64,000 nucleotides of DNA, from NCBI RefSeq assembly GCF_000003605.2, contig NW_003153249.1, positions 330,885-394,884 on the forward strand. Direction: 5' to 3'. The notes beneath the pieces were generated by a model. The model was not told the DNA's origin, did not search any database, and saw nothing but the letters and a program-made list of their open reading frames with translations. The DNA is from Saccoglossus kowalevskii. Lineage: Eukaryota; Hemichordata; Enteropneusta; Harrimaniidae. Both the position numbers and the translations under genes were made by a program. Positions within the stretch are counted from its first letter, which is position 1; the number at the start of each line of letters is the position of its first letter. Positions 1-12,600 of this stretch are shown here, piece by piece.

Positions 1-1386
1 AAAGTGATGTCCCGATTATTAAAAATATATGAAAATTTTACCAGATCTCCCCTGTTGCTACCTTATATAAAATACACAGACACTATTTTATAGTGCAATC
101 GGAAGGAATCAGTCAAAAGCTACAAATTGATGGACACCCATTCACAATAGAAACACTGTATACGAATATTGTGTATTCGCATCTATTTGCATAAAAGCAA
201 TGAAACGTGGTACATGCGTGAATTAAAAAGACACTAATTATTATGTGCATATTAATAAGCTATTTTGCATCTCCAAAAGGCTGGAGTAGAGTGTGAGACG
301 TGCATACCACTTGTAACACTTCATCTGATATGACCATGCACTATATGAGTGGTTGCGTTTCGAATATTAGTACAGTGTTCACCCGTGCAGCAAAATGCCA
401 CATATTGATTTTAACCCACTGTTTTAAACAACACTTATGAAACGGTCTCAATCCGGGTTAGTTTAGCTCAAAGACAAAGGGCTTGCCTCGATCCAAACTT
501 CCTTTTTTTCTTTAAATTATCAAAACGATCCGCTCGACTGTAAAAATGGGGGTCAAACCATCGGCGCATACCCGTATACTCAACTATTGGAGTTTAACCC
601 CGAGTTGAGACACTTGTGAAAAAGATTTTGAGCTTAAATCAACGCCCTCTAACGGTATACCAAATAGAATCGGCTAATTATTCTACAAGATGACATTATT
701 CCTTTTTGGAAAAATCAGAGCATTCAGAGCACTTTTACCATGATGGATGGAATGCCACGAGGCAAGATTATGCCGTATTGTGGGCCATGGCATTTGAGAG
801 AGGGTTTTTTTCGTTCAACAATTTAAATTAAGTCGATTTCTAACTTTCCACACATTCAACGCATGGTGGCCTGAAACACGACTTATACGATTTATACTAG
901 TATACACATCTGTTAGGTTAATATGGAAGGTCGGTTTACCCCACTGATAATGAATATTTACAAAGCGCTCGCACCCTACATTACCCGGTACATATGAACA
1001 AGATTTCATGTATTCATTAGATAGTAATTCAGAATATTAATATTGGACCGCAAAAATATTTCATTAAAAATACAACACACGGGGCCACAGTTGATTTTCA
1101 TTTTACGTCATTATTCTGCTGTGTAACTCAGTTGATAACATTCTAATTTGAAAGTGAAAACGAATGCTAAAATAACAGGGTAGCACTTCGCATTTTTGAA
1201 TTCATGGCGGGTAGAAAGTTGTTCTCTTAGCTAAATTTGTGTCTCTAAATCCAATCTATCAGACTAATTACACGTTGTCATAGTGACATGCGCAGTAACT
1301 GACAGAGCGAGACCTAATGAAAAGGCAACTGATCATAAATAGTCCCCATTGCAAATAATGAATAACTTTGCCTACTATTATTTCAG
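1..1386 (+). other. Probable intron 1 of methyltransferase copy 1
   Basis: No exon is recognisable here. The next exon starts at 1387 after a TTTCAG acceptor and needs an upstream exon ending in phase 1. A stretch near 243-270 (TGCATATTAATAAGCTATT) recurs at 9243-9262, just after a relic of intron 1 of the same gene family. I infer that this stretch is intron and that exon 1 lies upstream of the window. Confidence 0.45.
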
Positions 1387-2351
1387 GTGTTGACATTTCA
1401 CCGCAAATGATTGAGTATGCGAAGACGCAACACGTGATTTCTAAAAAAGTGGAGTACATACAAGGAGATGTATGTCGACTAGTAGAAGAACATCCACAGT
1501 TAAGTAATCATTTCACAAAGGTTGTTTCATTCAGTTGTTTTAATTGGTTTGAAAATCAAAAAGACGCACTTAAAAATGTTTCCGCGTGTTTAAGTGATGG
1601 CGGTGAATGTGCAATCCATATGTCCTACAAAAGCAACCCAGTACATGATGCTAATGTGCAGATGAATCGCCATGAACAATGGAAAGACCAACTACAGGTA
1701 TGGCATTTTATTTATGATCATGTTTGTTCTGACAGTCACAGGAATCACCCAGGAGTTAATTGACAAGTCACATGTATTGTAATCCACCATATTACTGCTA
1801 TATGTGTGCATGGTGACATTTAATATCACTGATCATGAATCACTGTTGCTTTTTGTTATGCGTAAATTACAGAACACATATATTTCAGTTTTCCACAAAA
1901 CCCACATTCCACACAGTGCTGCTAGTTCGATGTACTGGTTACATTTATATTTTGTTATTTGTCAAGGGTTTCAATGACGGACTTTATTTATATCCGGGGA
2001 GCCCCGCAGAATTTGCTGAAGTTGTAAAGACATGTGGCTTTACTGACGTCAAGTGTTATTCTGATGACGTAATAACTAAAATGCATTCGACAGAAGATAT
2101 GAAAGGTAACACACGTACACATTGTCATATTGTGACAATATTTCCAACATAGCTAGAAGAATTATCTATCTATTCTATATTTTCCAGATTCCTTTAGAGC
2201 CATTCTTGGTCAGCTTAATGTTATACCACCAAATCAACACGAAGATTTCCTTCAAGACTGGCTTCATGTATTTGACAAGATTAATTCTCATGATGGTTCT
2301 GAGACCAGGATTTATAATATTCCCTCACTATTTGTTTGGGCAAGAAAGTGA
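1387..2351 (+). CDS. SAM-dependent methyltransferase, JHAMT-like, copy 1 (exons 2-4, 5' partial)
   Basis: Three exons are open: 1387-1697, 1967-2105 and 2188-2351, the last ending in TGA. Their lengths (311, 139 and 164 nt) and phases (start phase 1, then 0, then 1) equal those of the complete paralogue at 21252-23807. The product is the core and C-terminus of a class I methyltransferase, which moves a methyl group from S-adenosylmethionine to a small acceptor. Visible signatures are GVDISPQMIEYAK (motif II region after strand 2), QGDVC (acidic motif), VVSFSCFNWFENQ (motif IV-like) and LSDGGEC (post-motif). This layout fits cytosolic enzymes annotated as juvenile hormone acid methyltransferase-like in many invertebrates, but the substrate cannot be read from sequence. 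Motif I and the start codon are missing and should lie upstream of the window. No stop or frameshift is seen, so the gene may be functional. Confidence 0.8.
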
Positions 2352-3974
2352 CTTGTTGACTAATCTATTCAAGTCTGCCCGTAAATATTTAGCAATACTT
2401 GTTATTATAATTATGCCAACAACAACAACAACAACCACCACATACCTCAAACACATTACAGAGGCGCAGATAGTATTAGAAAATTTCAAAAAATGAAATC
2501 ATTATTATTTTATTAGTTTTTGCAACATTACATTACAACATAAATTATGTAAAGTTGGTTTGTTACTATCCCGTGTGGATGAAATGACCAATTCAATAAC
2601 AATGTTAATTAATACGTCAATTATCATTCCAATGAAAAAAAACCATTAAATTAATTATTTTTTTCAAATATATTTTTGAATGTGTTTTCTTGTACAGTTC
2701 AAAAAGTTATGTTAAGTACATTGCAAAAGCTAAGAATGAAATTTAAACAGTGAATGAAAGTCGAACAATCATGATTTATTTTTTAAGTCTTGGAGAATAA
2801 GTAGACAACGATAACAAGTAAAGTAATGTGAGGTAAATATTTAGGATATTTTCAAGAGATATATTTAATATGATGCTATGAGAATTCAATCCTATATTCC
2901 CATGACAATGGACGTATAGAGGAATAAAATTAAAACAATTTTTTTCGTACACATAACCATTGGTCAAACAAATCATAATTAAACATTTGAGTATTTGCTA
3001 GCACTCATAAAAATCTTTGCTTAAGACTATCATGACGTATGTGATTGATTTACTAAATTCAAATTCCAAAGACAAACAAAACATATATTAAAAATGTTAT
3101 TGTATGGTTACATAATGACCGTTACTACCCAGAAACAATGTTTACTTTGAAAACGAGACCAGACTTCAAGTCAATTGAAATCACTAAAAGTCACTGTTAT
3201 CATTATTAAGCATATTTTATAAGTTTTCTGAGGCCATGTAACCCAGGCACATGTGTCAAGTCTTAGTGATACCAAGATGTGAATTCTTTCAGATGTGATT
3301 TACAAATCTGTAATTATTGTAAAACCCCGAATTTTTACATTTTACATCAAACATTCATCTGAATATTTTCATTAAAGTGTTGTTCATGTTTACATTCATT
3401 TGCGATAAATTAGTAATTATAAATCCAGTATTCATTGCTCAGATGGTGATTGTGCGTTGTGCGTCTTTACGTACAATGACGTAAATATTGCTAAGGTCAA
3501 AGGACCACCATTTACTGAGAGAGTTGTTTCTACAAAGAATGGAGAAAATGAAAGCCAAGGGCCTAAAAGCAGAGAAAGAGACAGTTGACAATAGCAATAA
3601 GTATTTGAAGCATGTTTACATTTTATACATTTCGCATTAAAACAGAACACCATTTTCAACAAAATACTACACATTAATAACCTAATAAAAATAGCAGTAT
3701 TCGTTGGATAAAGTACACTAATTTACCTATACATACAGGTAATTGAAAACAAAATATTTCAATGTTCCAAGTTGCAGCCAGCACATTTTGTTTTTACACA
3801 TGGTTTACATAGATCATAAACAAATATCAAAGTTATCCACATTGCATCTTTAAATAAGGATATAGATGTACAATCTGATTCCTTGTTGTTTCACTAAGTA
3901 CTCTTTGATTTTGGACCCCGATAATATTGCCATCGCGCCCTCTATAGGCCAATTAGAATATTGAAAATGTTGGT
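2352..3974. other. Non-coding stretch after methyltransferase copy 1
   Basis: AT-rich sequence without a convincing gene. It starts with an ACA/ACC microsatellite (about 2415-2442) and contains one isolated degenerate copy of the CACATGTGTC minisatellite near 3242-3280. Small open frames on the minus strand (2776-2976, 3432-3674) have no recognisable domains. Confidence 0.6.
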
Positions 3975-4180
3975 CAACCTCTCCGAGTATTCCCTGATCC
4001 GCCCCTGGTGTCACCCTGGTGTACATGTGTCCAGTCTTGGTGTCACTCAGACACATGGTCTTGTCTTGTCGTGCCACAAAGACACAATCCTGTGTTCAGT
4101 ATTAGTTTCACCAAGGCACATGACATCAGTATTCGTGTCACCCAGACACATGTGTCCAGTACTATGGACGGGTGTTACAT
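3975..4180 (+). repeat. Degenerate minisatellite, CACCCAGACACATGTGTCCAGT type
   Basis: About five imperfect units of roughly 35-40 bp built around GGTGTCAC(C/T)CAGACACATG and TGTCCAGTCTTGGTGTCA. Related units occur at 6850-7410 and at 20765-20830 just upstream of the complete methyltransferase gene, so this repeat travels with the methyltransferase 5' flank. Small open frames here on both strands are repeat products. Confidence 0.75.
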
Positions 4181-4194
4181 AAAATAAGTAAACA

Positions 4195-4335
4195 CAATGC
4201 ATATACAGAGTGTGAACATTTGACGTGTGATGCCAATTACCTTTTCAAAATATAGGCCACCGAAAGTAGACTCGTATTCCAAATACAGACACGTTCAACA
4301 TGATGTTGCTATGCAAAACCTTTCATGTTTTTCAT
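4195..4335 (+). pseudogene. Relic of methyltransferase exon 1 and its 5' flank
   Basis: Bases 4265-4330 match exon 1 of the complete methyltransferase (21263-21330), including the sequence for VDSYSK-RHVQHD-AMQ. The upstream flank also matches: ATTTGACGTGTGATG at about 4217 and about 20981. The start codon is lost and similarity ends after about 70 bp, before motif I, so this is a truncated extra copy. It lies downstream of copy 1 on the same strand, which indicates tandem gene duplication followed by decay. Confidence 0.7.
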
Positions 4336-5120
4336 TAAAACACACCGTTTTAATTGAAAGCATACTGTTGTACTCTGTTAGAAAAAAGTGGAAAGTGTAA
4401 TTTGTGTAATAGGGCCAGCGTCGGCAGCTGTTTACTACATTGATATTTGCAGCGGCCTCCATTCATTTCTTTATGTGCGGGATAACTGTATCACGGGGTA
4501 ATTCTTGTCTTCGGGGTTCTCCACACGTGTCAGGGGGGAATATCGTCTCGTCTCTCTATCGCGTCCCCTTGAGGTGCGGGATCGGGAAAGTCACTTAAGC
4601 TTTACAGTCAAATAGACGCACACAACAAAATACGTTTCAACTCTCGTCTTTAGTCAGTCAGTCGAGTACTCTATAAGACACAGCGCCCTGGGGAAAAGTC
4701 CCCAACACTATTGCAAGGCTGACCCAAGACTAGCCCAAGACTGCGTCTGGACTCGCCCCAAGACTCTCTAGGACTGTGCCAAGACTGCGTCTCTCCTCGT
4801 GTACTCGCCAGGACCAACTAAAACTCTCTTTATTCACTTTCAAAACCTTAACCAATTACAAAGAAGTATTACGACTCTAAGGCGTGGCCTTCACACATTC
4901 AACTAATCACACTAAGTACTGAACACGTCATATCTTTTGATTAATCGTTCACTACATTAATAACTGCGAATACCAAACTGTCAGAAATAATAGTCCGAAT
5001 AGCGACAGTTATATCATCGTAATTAGTTCCAAATCACTGAGTCGAGTTCCGTCCAGAACCTCAAATGGGCCGAAACGATGACAGACATAACACAGCCATT
5101 CGCTAGTAATCAGCTAATTA
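4336..5120. repeat. Non-coding stretch with a short CCAAGACT repeat (4715-4810)
   Basis: Within 4715-4810 the octamer CCAAGACT or close variants recur about five times among ACTGCGTCT words. The reverse complement of the following bases contains AATAAAGAG, so a minus-strand LTR end is imaginable but not shown. The rest holds no gene I can support. Confidence 0.4.
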
Positions 5121-5428
5121 AGTCGATTAACAGATACACGCAAACAATTTCATCACACATCCCTTCACTCAAACTGAGCCATGCCTCCCGGAACAACACG
5201 TTCATAAATCAAATATACCGTCAGCTATTCATCGTCATACGGGTTAAATACAATACTAATACAAGGTATAAATCAAAAGAGTAAAACACACTGATTAAAT
5301 ACAATGATTATAAAGTCACAAATATCAACGGTTATGAATCTAAAAACAAGGGAAAGGCTACCATTAGGCCCGCTTTTCTCGTCGATTAACAGATACAACA
5401 ATTTCATCACAACTGACTAAACTCAAGT
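5121..5428 (+). repeat. Direct repeat pair around GTCGATTAACAGATACA
   Basis: GTCGATTAACAGATACA followed by CAATTTCATCACA occurs at about 5121-5160 and again at about 5379-5410, with short similar sequence after both. The spacing is about 258 bp. It is probably a local duplication or two ends of an old element. Confidence 0.5.
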
Positions 5429-6849
5429 TTATGCATTTACAGGGACACAGAATTCCATACTGCATAACGTTCTTGCCAACATCCCCAGAGACATGATCTG
5501 AGCTACTAAATAAAATTACAGAAATGTTGCAGAATTTAACAGGAAAATGCAATTAAATTTGTGAGTGGTCATATTTTCATTTTCACATCACATGTGCGTT
5601 AGTTTATAACAACAAGAATATTTCACATCTCATATTTCTGATTCGAATACGCATTGCTTGAAACAACATAATAATCAATAAAACATTACTCGCTGAGTAT
5701 TTTTTTTATAAGTTTACACTTTTCAGATTTTAAGAGATCGAAGCGGACAAGATGATATTGCTAATATTCGAAATTAAATTGTTATTGTTTGTTCAGTGCC
5801 CTAGTCCTCTATGCCAAAAGAACTCTGGTTAGGTTTTGAAGTACCACACTTCCCGTTTTAGGGGTGATCGTAAAGTGGTGAAAACGAGCAATAGAACAAT
5901 TTGCCAGATAGAAAAGTGAAAGAATAATGACATAGAATTAACGTAGTGTATATATACAGATTCGAGAATTGAATGTAATCGCAATAAATTATTTGTTATT
6001 TGTTCTACTATGTTTTTCCCAGGAATTTGAAGTGCACGGAGAGACTGCATTAGAGACAACAACACCATATAAAAACAGGTCGGGCACTTCCATTTATGTC
6101 AGCGTTGAAAGGGTTTAAAAATGTTATTGTAAATTCATTACTCATCTGTTTTGAAGTGTTAATTATTGGCAGTTGCATTTACATTTTCACAAAAGTTTTG
6201 AATTCCCGTAAACACACTTATTAGCTGCACATGTAAGTCAAGAACACTTCTTAATGCGATTGATAATATTATTTACAACATATGTTTGTGTTTTTAAATG
6301 TAATAGTTGAACTTACCTTATTAATGTCTATATTAGGAATAAATACTTGATTATGTGATTTATTTATCGTATGTTATGTTTACTGTACAATAATGCAAAG
6401 TGCTTGATCATGAAACGCATCATTTGATACATTTTGTTTTCCAAAATGATAATGTCAATGATTTTTTATTTTACCATGTTATCAGTGTAAATACATTTTA
6501 AAATGTGTCTCTGTTACAATTCTCAAAATGTGTGTCTAGTGAAATCTCCTAGCAATATTTAAACCAATACTTATCATGAAGTGTATCTTTAGTCCCGTCA
6601 TGTCGAGTTGACATACTGGTCGCGTCGACCTGTTCACGGGCATGTATTGCTCTTAAGTCAACACAACTTTTAGGTTATTTGCTTTCCCTCTATGATGCTG
6701 ATGTAACTATGCACGCCGTTAATATTGCAAGACTCTGCTGAAACAGCAAAACTTTTACGACAATCATATTATTGACCTATATTTTTGGATATATTAATTT
6801 GGGTTTACTAAATAAGCAGTACCTAACAGCACCTCACTATAATATAGTT
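5429..6849. other. Non-coding, nothing recognised
   Basis: AT-rich sequence on both strands with only short open frames (for example the minus-strand frame at 5829-6068) that lack domain signatures or splice context. Confidence 0.5.
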
Positions 6850-7410
6850 TTGTCACACAGACACATGCGTCACTCAAGTACATGTGTCCACTGTTGGTAT
6901 CACCCAAGCATATACATGTGTCACCTTAGCACCAATGTACCAATGGCATCCAGTCGTACGTTTTCAGTATTGTACCACCCATATTAAGTCTTGGTGTCAC
7001 AGAGTTGCATGTGTAGCCTTGGGAGTCACTCACATGTACCTAACATTAGTGTCACCCAGCACACGTGTCGAGACATAATGTCGCCATATATGTACACTCT
7101 TGGTTTTATTATGAGACATGAGTCTTTGTTTCAGACAGCCACTTGTGTCTAGTCTTTGTGTCCCAAGGTACCTGTGAAGAGTCTTTGTGTCACAAAGTAC
7201 CTGTGAAGAGTCTTTGTGCCACAAGGTACACGTGCCAAGTATTGGTGTAACCCAGACAGATATTTTAAAGATTATTGTCCCCCAGACACATGTGAACAGT
7301 CTGTGTGACAGAAAGTACTTGCAGTCTTGCTCTCATACAGAGAACAACCCTGGTTTTGTTCATGCACGAGTGCCTAATATTGGTCTCCGATAAGTACATG
7401 TGTCCAATAT
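6850..7410 (+). repeat. Long array of the CACATGTGTC minisatellite
   Basis: Roughly a dozen diverged units of 30-45 bp built from GTGTCAC(C)CAGACACATGTG, ending in AGTCTTGGTGTCAC or similar. Around 7160-7230 two nearly identical 30-bp units follow each other (CTGTGAAGAGTCTTTGTG). Short open frames here on both strands are by-products of the repeat. Confidence 0.75.
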
Positions 7411-7449
7411 CGGTATCTATGAAATGCTGTAGTTGTCTTATGTGATGTT

Positions 7450-7650
7450 TTATCTTTATGTTATGTTATGTTATGTAGTCCCGTCTTTATGTTATGCAGT
7501 CCCGTCTTTATGTTATGCAGTCCCATCTTCATGTTATGCAGCCGCGTAATTACGTATTGTCCTATTGTATTATTATATATTCTTTTCGTAGTTGTATTAT
7601 GCAGTCCCGTCTTTATGTTGCGTAGCCTTTTCTTTATGTTAGACATGTGG
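7450..7650 (+). repeat. 21-bp tandem repeat, CTTTATGTTATGCAGTCCCGT
   Basis: At least four clean units of about 21 bp containing TTATGTTATGCAGTCCCGTC, then degenerate ones, preceded by a TTATG pentamer run. The reverse-complement form recurs at 8785-8990, and degenerate pieces (ACTGCTAAACATA, GGAACTGCATAA) occur near 20715 and 24640. Confidence 0.8.
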
Positions 7651-7889
7651 TGTGTGGCAAACCGCGTGTGCTGTAATAAGCGTGTGTCGTGTGTGCTGCA
7701 ATGCGCATGCTTTTTATTGGCCTGTGGGCATCAACTGTTGTGTGGCCTCCAGTGATCAAAGTGACCAGTCAGATGGCAACATCAACGTACATCTCTTGCG
7801 GCAAATATACGAATGGACATAAATCCACGAGGAAGTGATTCCAGACAAAATGCTTAAAACGCGGCTGCAATAATACTAAGTAATCGCTG

Positions 7890-8670
7890 ATTATGAAGAC
7901 CGCTTACCATTTCCATTTCGACTATTGTATTGCGATTAAGAATTATGGTCATTTTTGGACCCATCCCTATATTTTAGAAATGCATATGTAACATAATTAC
8001 TAATTTGGAGACATTTCTGTGCTCTGATAAGTTAAGGTTTGGGCGATTTTAAATAACGGCACAAACATACCAGGTGCAGTCACTGGAGCTGCTCTTGGAG
8101 AAAAGAAATAGGAGAAGGAAAAACTTTTCTATATCTGCAGGGGGAAGTTTTCCAATTTTCGAAGGTCACAGGATACTGTGCAATTCCGGAGGCGAGTTGG
8201 GGAACAGTTTTTAATTTCCCCTGTCCAGTCTAAATTGGCGTGGTCAACTTTATAGACCTGTGAAATGTATTGCGTCTAAAAAAGAATACAATATATTTTA
8301 AGGTACACCACTCGTTGGCTCAATTCGAATCAATACGGCTGCACTTTGCAAGCACGTATTCAAGACATCGGAGAGCGTTCCTTCTAATTTGTCTAAAAGT
8401 CACAGTTTTTAAACACCGGTTTTCATTTCCATTCCGTCGTTCTAATCACGATAACAAATATTGTTATTTTTGGATCCAGTGCTATATTTCAAGAATACTG
8501 TAACATGTTTAAATTGGAATCAAAATTGTCACTAGACACGGATAAAAAAAATATCTGTTAGCGAAGAAGTTGAGGTTGGAAAATTTAAATGACGTAGCAA
8601 ACATATCAGTTACAGTCAATGGAACTCTTCATCAAAAAAGAAAAAGAAGAGTGGAAAACTTTACTATCAC
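7890..8670 (+). repeat. Two diverged direct copies of a ~250-bp sequence
   Basis: 7897-8150 and 8425-8670 align over their length (shared TTTCATTTCCATT, GTTATTTTTGGA-CC, CTATATTT-AAGAA). They lie about 530 bp apart. The stretch between them (8241-8330, AGACCTGTGAAATGTATTG) recurs at 20470-20555 upstream of the complete methyltransferase gene, again tying this block to the duplicated methyltransferase flank. Confidence 0.6.
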
Positions 8671-8784
8671 ACGAGGGCAGGGGATTTTTTTTGACCAATT
8701 GTTTAAGATAATGGGATATTGTGTAAAATGTCTATGACAATCAAACATATCCAGAGGGCAGACATTTTCCAGAGATGAAAAACT

Positions 8785-8990
8785 TTCAATAACATAAAGA
8801 CGAGAAAACATAAAATAAAGAAATACCTATATAACAAAAAGGGTCTACATTAATCAAGAAAGGACTGTATAACATAAACACGGAACTACCTAACATAAAG
8901 AAGCAAGTGTATAACACAAAGACGAAACAATACAAAAATAAAGACGAGAAAGCATAATATAAAAAAAAGACTACTTAACGCGGCTGCAAA
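8785..8990 (-). repeat. Inverted copy of the 21-bp tandem repeat
   Basis: Degenerate units of CATAAAGACG-GACT-TATAA, the reverse complement of the array at 7450-7650. The two arrays face each other about 1.1 kb apart and flank the duplicated block at 7890-8670, ending at GCGGCTGCA on the right and near CAGCCGCG on the left. This layout resembles the arms of one composite element. Confidence 0.65.
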
Positions 8991-9095
8991 ATATCACAGA
9001 TGACAGTTATGGCATTCCATATAGATCATCGGGGTACATTTGTCCAGTGTTCGTGTCAGCAAACGTAAAATGCAGTCGTTGCCCATTGGCATACT

Positions 9096-9262
9096 GGAAG
9101 GTCGTGCACACAAATCACACTTCAGGCAACCTCATTTCAGACATGCTTCCCTTCTGAGCGAAAAGAAAAAAATACTCTTTTATATTGCAGAGGGATGAAG
9201 TTTGTGTAGAATAATATCCAATAACAGTTTCAAAATAATCCGTGCATATTAATAAGCTATTC
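9096..9262 (+). pseudogene. Relic of methyltransferase intron 1
   Basis: 9096-9225 matches 21598-21730, which lies inside intron 1 of the complete methyltransferase gene (shared GAAGGTCGTGCAC, CTCTTTTATATTGCAGA versus CTCTTATATTGCAGA, and GTTTGTGTAGA). The next bases (TGCATATTAATAAGCTATT at 9243) match about 243 in the window. No exon is left nearby, so this is the remnant of another duplicated copy. Confidence 0.6.
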
Positions 9263-9439
9263 TGCATACTAATTAATCGTAATCAACATGTCCTGTATGC
9301 TAACAAACGTACCCCAATGAATTCACACTAGGTATATACACACCATTAGTACAGTAGACTATCATAAAATCGTTCAGAAGATGAAAAATATATGACAATT
9401 GTCATACTACGTCAGCTTTTTATGCTCGTTCATAAATAA

Positions 9440-9500
9440 GCAGGACCAACGAACGACCGCCATCTTGGATTTCAAGATGGCCACCGCAAATACGCAACAA
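9440..9500. repeat. AAGATGG hairpin repeat
   Basis: CCATCTTG and CAAGATGG form a perfect 8-bp inverted repeat around a GATTT-type loop, followed by CCACCGC. AAGATGGCC words recur at about 58300, so this looks like a small dispersed hairpin element. Confidence 0.45.
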
Positions 9501-9649
9501 ATGTAATATATTTCCCTTCTGGGAACCTATAATCATAATTTTAGACACTATTCTCATGTTTTCAAACGCCAAGGATTCAACAAGATCAGAAAATATATGA
9601 TATATCAAGTTTTTATTACTCAAAAATAATAAAATACACACAATGACCC

Positions 9650-12600
9650 CTGCACAGTTCAGTACATGTGAGTGATGCCATGATAAATTTGCATGGAGGC
9701 CGGCCTGCTTTCTTGCAACGACATTTGACAAATTCCTTGCATGAACTGGCCGCTTTCGGAAGGCATGTCCAGAAAGGAATCAATTGTTGTCCAGCATTCA
9801 ATGTCTATCCCCAGTCACTAGGACTTGGTAGCTGCTGTCCTGGTACGCGCATCCCCAAACATATCCTGCTTGTAAGGTCGCTCGTTTTATGTGTTCTACA
9901 AGTACAGCTCTTGTGGGTGGTATGCGCTCAATCTGCCTTCTCATTGCATTAACATTACTTTTATTGCATGGTTGAGTTGGGTACATTCACTTGATCTGTC
10001 ATAAAGTAATATGACGAACCATTCAATCAGACACATTGTCTCTTCTGAGATTGATGAAGGTGTTTGTGATAGAGCCACAGATGAGTCTGTAATAGCAGAA
10101 CAAGCAACCTGTGTCTCCCAGGCTGTTTTCTTTCCAAGGAAGATGTGTCACAACCAGTAAATGCATGAAAACATAGAAGTTCTTTTGCCTTTTGGTCTCT
10201 GAGATTCTGTGCAATTACATGAATTGGTAGCATCCTGTAGTGTTTTTTTACTCCAACGGCTATCCATAATTCGTCAAGAAATAGGTCATGAACATCTGTG
10301 TCAACAGGTCGTATTAATATTTTGCAATGTCCATTTTTGCACAGTGACGGGCATGCAAGAATATTCTGCTATCGGCTTCTTCATCGTCACATGGAGCTAG
10401 ATCTGAATCTCTGCCAAGTCCATTTGGTTATACAACATTTGAACCAAGTGTACTATAGACTTCCTTCCCTTCAATCTGCAGAGTAGAGATACTGTTGGAC
10501 AGGTAGTGGCACAGCTCGGATTTGTTTCAATCTACTCGAAGGAAACTATGCCAGTTTTTTGGAATAGTGGTAGAATCTTTGACATTGATGCGGGTCCCTG
10601 CTCCTCTTCGCTGTCCCTGAGAGGAGTTCAAGCTGTTGTTAACATAACAGTCCAATACAACATGAACTCGCCTTGTGTTTTCCAAGGTATGGAAGGAATA
10701 GTTTTGTCTTATATTCATCAAAATTAGTGCAGCATTTTGGGCGAAGCATGTTGACAATTACAGAGCCATCAAGAATTTTAGCATCAACAGTTGATGTAAC
10801 CAGTTCCAAAGCTGAATTCAATCTCTTCTCCAAACAGCCCACCAGATCAGACTTTGTACATTGACGAATTTCCCCCATATCTGATAAAGAAGGTTGACTT
10901 CCCTGATTTTCATGGCGGGAAAATTCATTCATGTCCTCGTTTCTGGATTGGCAGGAGATGTACATCCTGCCAAATAACTCATTGCTATTTTTCAAAGTAT
11001 TAATTTGGTGCGTAGTTCTTGGATATTTTGAACGTGTGACTTTGTGGAATACAGACATGTTGTTTTTAGAAATGATATCTGAAACTAGTGTCACTCGCTG
11101 TTGTAGACGCGGATGAACATATTTTTCATATTGGCATTCTCCCTTTGTTTTGATGCTTTGTAAGCAAATTAATGCTCTCGCTCCCATGATTTCCTTTGTG
11201 GGATTGTCTATAGCACAATCAAATCTTTACTGTCATCGCTGAATGGGTTTCATAGTTCTTTAAATGTTTCAACCATTGACTTAAAATGTTTGACAAATTT
11301 TGATTGAGTTGCCAGTCCTTGGTCATGGTGCTGTTTTTCTTTTGGCTGAAATGAAGGCATCATCACCATAAGTTTCTTTTATTTCATCAAAAGTCTCCTT
11401 GGTGTGCGTCTTTTCAAATATAAAAATAGGATCACTGGCTCCATTTCACACCTGACTCAGTTCAAAAACCTGTAAATCAGAAACCACAATTAGTTCAAAG
11501 CTGTCGTATGCAACATAACCAATAGAGATGTAAGAGATGTAAGTGGGTCAGGGGTATTACTTATTGAACGCCCCTCGTAGGTGCTACTTCTACATAGTCT
11601 TCTGGTAGAATGGACAAAGTCCCTTTTGCGTTTTCTCTTTTTCTGGGAAATGGATGAGAGAAATTACTATCCTATGGAAGGAGTTCATAGCATTTCTGGC
11701 AGAGGGATTGTGCTCTATATTATCAACTGCCCCAACTGTAAATAGCGAAATTGTTGTGGGTGATATTCGGTCACATTCGATCAGGTTCAAACTGCATGCA
11801 TTGGATCGTAGAGTTACAATAAAGAGAGCGTAATGTACATTTAAACAATTAACAGTTTATTATGGCGATGTGACAACAAAGAAAGTACAATGTAACAAGA
11901 AGGCAACTGATGAATACACGATAGAATGTCCCTTTTATAGGGTTCAGTAGGATTCACACCTATGGATTAAAATAGGAGGGAAACACAGTGATAGGTTTTC
12001 AATATTGGCACATCAGCTTAAAATCGCCCTTGCAACTGATTCCTATTGCGTTTGTGCTGTCTATTGATTATTATTAAATGGCTTATGTAACTCGAATCTA
12101 TGTTTCCCTATAATAGAGATACATGTATTAAAGTGCGAAATCTTTACATGTAATAACTTCTACTGGCTATTTCTTAGCTAATACTGCTTGTAATTGAACA
12201 AAATAAAGACGAATAGATAAAGCAAAACATGATCTAATAATACAAATAAATTTCGAGCAAGAAAGAATAATTCTGAATAAACAACAACAAATAGAATCAA
12301 TGAGGAAAAACACAAATGGATAAGCATCCACGACAATTTTCAATCTAAAAGGGCAGACACATCCATCCCTGTTGAATTGAGCACAAACGGTATTGGCAAG
12401 ACTTGTGTTAATTTCTTGAACTCTTTCATATGAATTACATAGACCACGGTTGGACAACTTGTCAATCAGTGCCCTCAGTGCATAAGGCCAGTGTATATTA
12501 CAAGTGGATTTTCCCTAGCTTTAGTGTGGCGAACTGGTGAAAAGCTAATTTTGTTGATGCTTCTGAAGGATGTTTCTGCTTCTTAATACTTGGTCCATGC

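Noticed and set aside
3850-4182. 75- and 73-codon frames on both strands
   Set aside because: Both are translations of the CACATGTGTC minisatellite.
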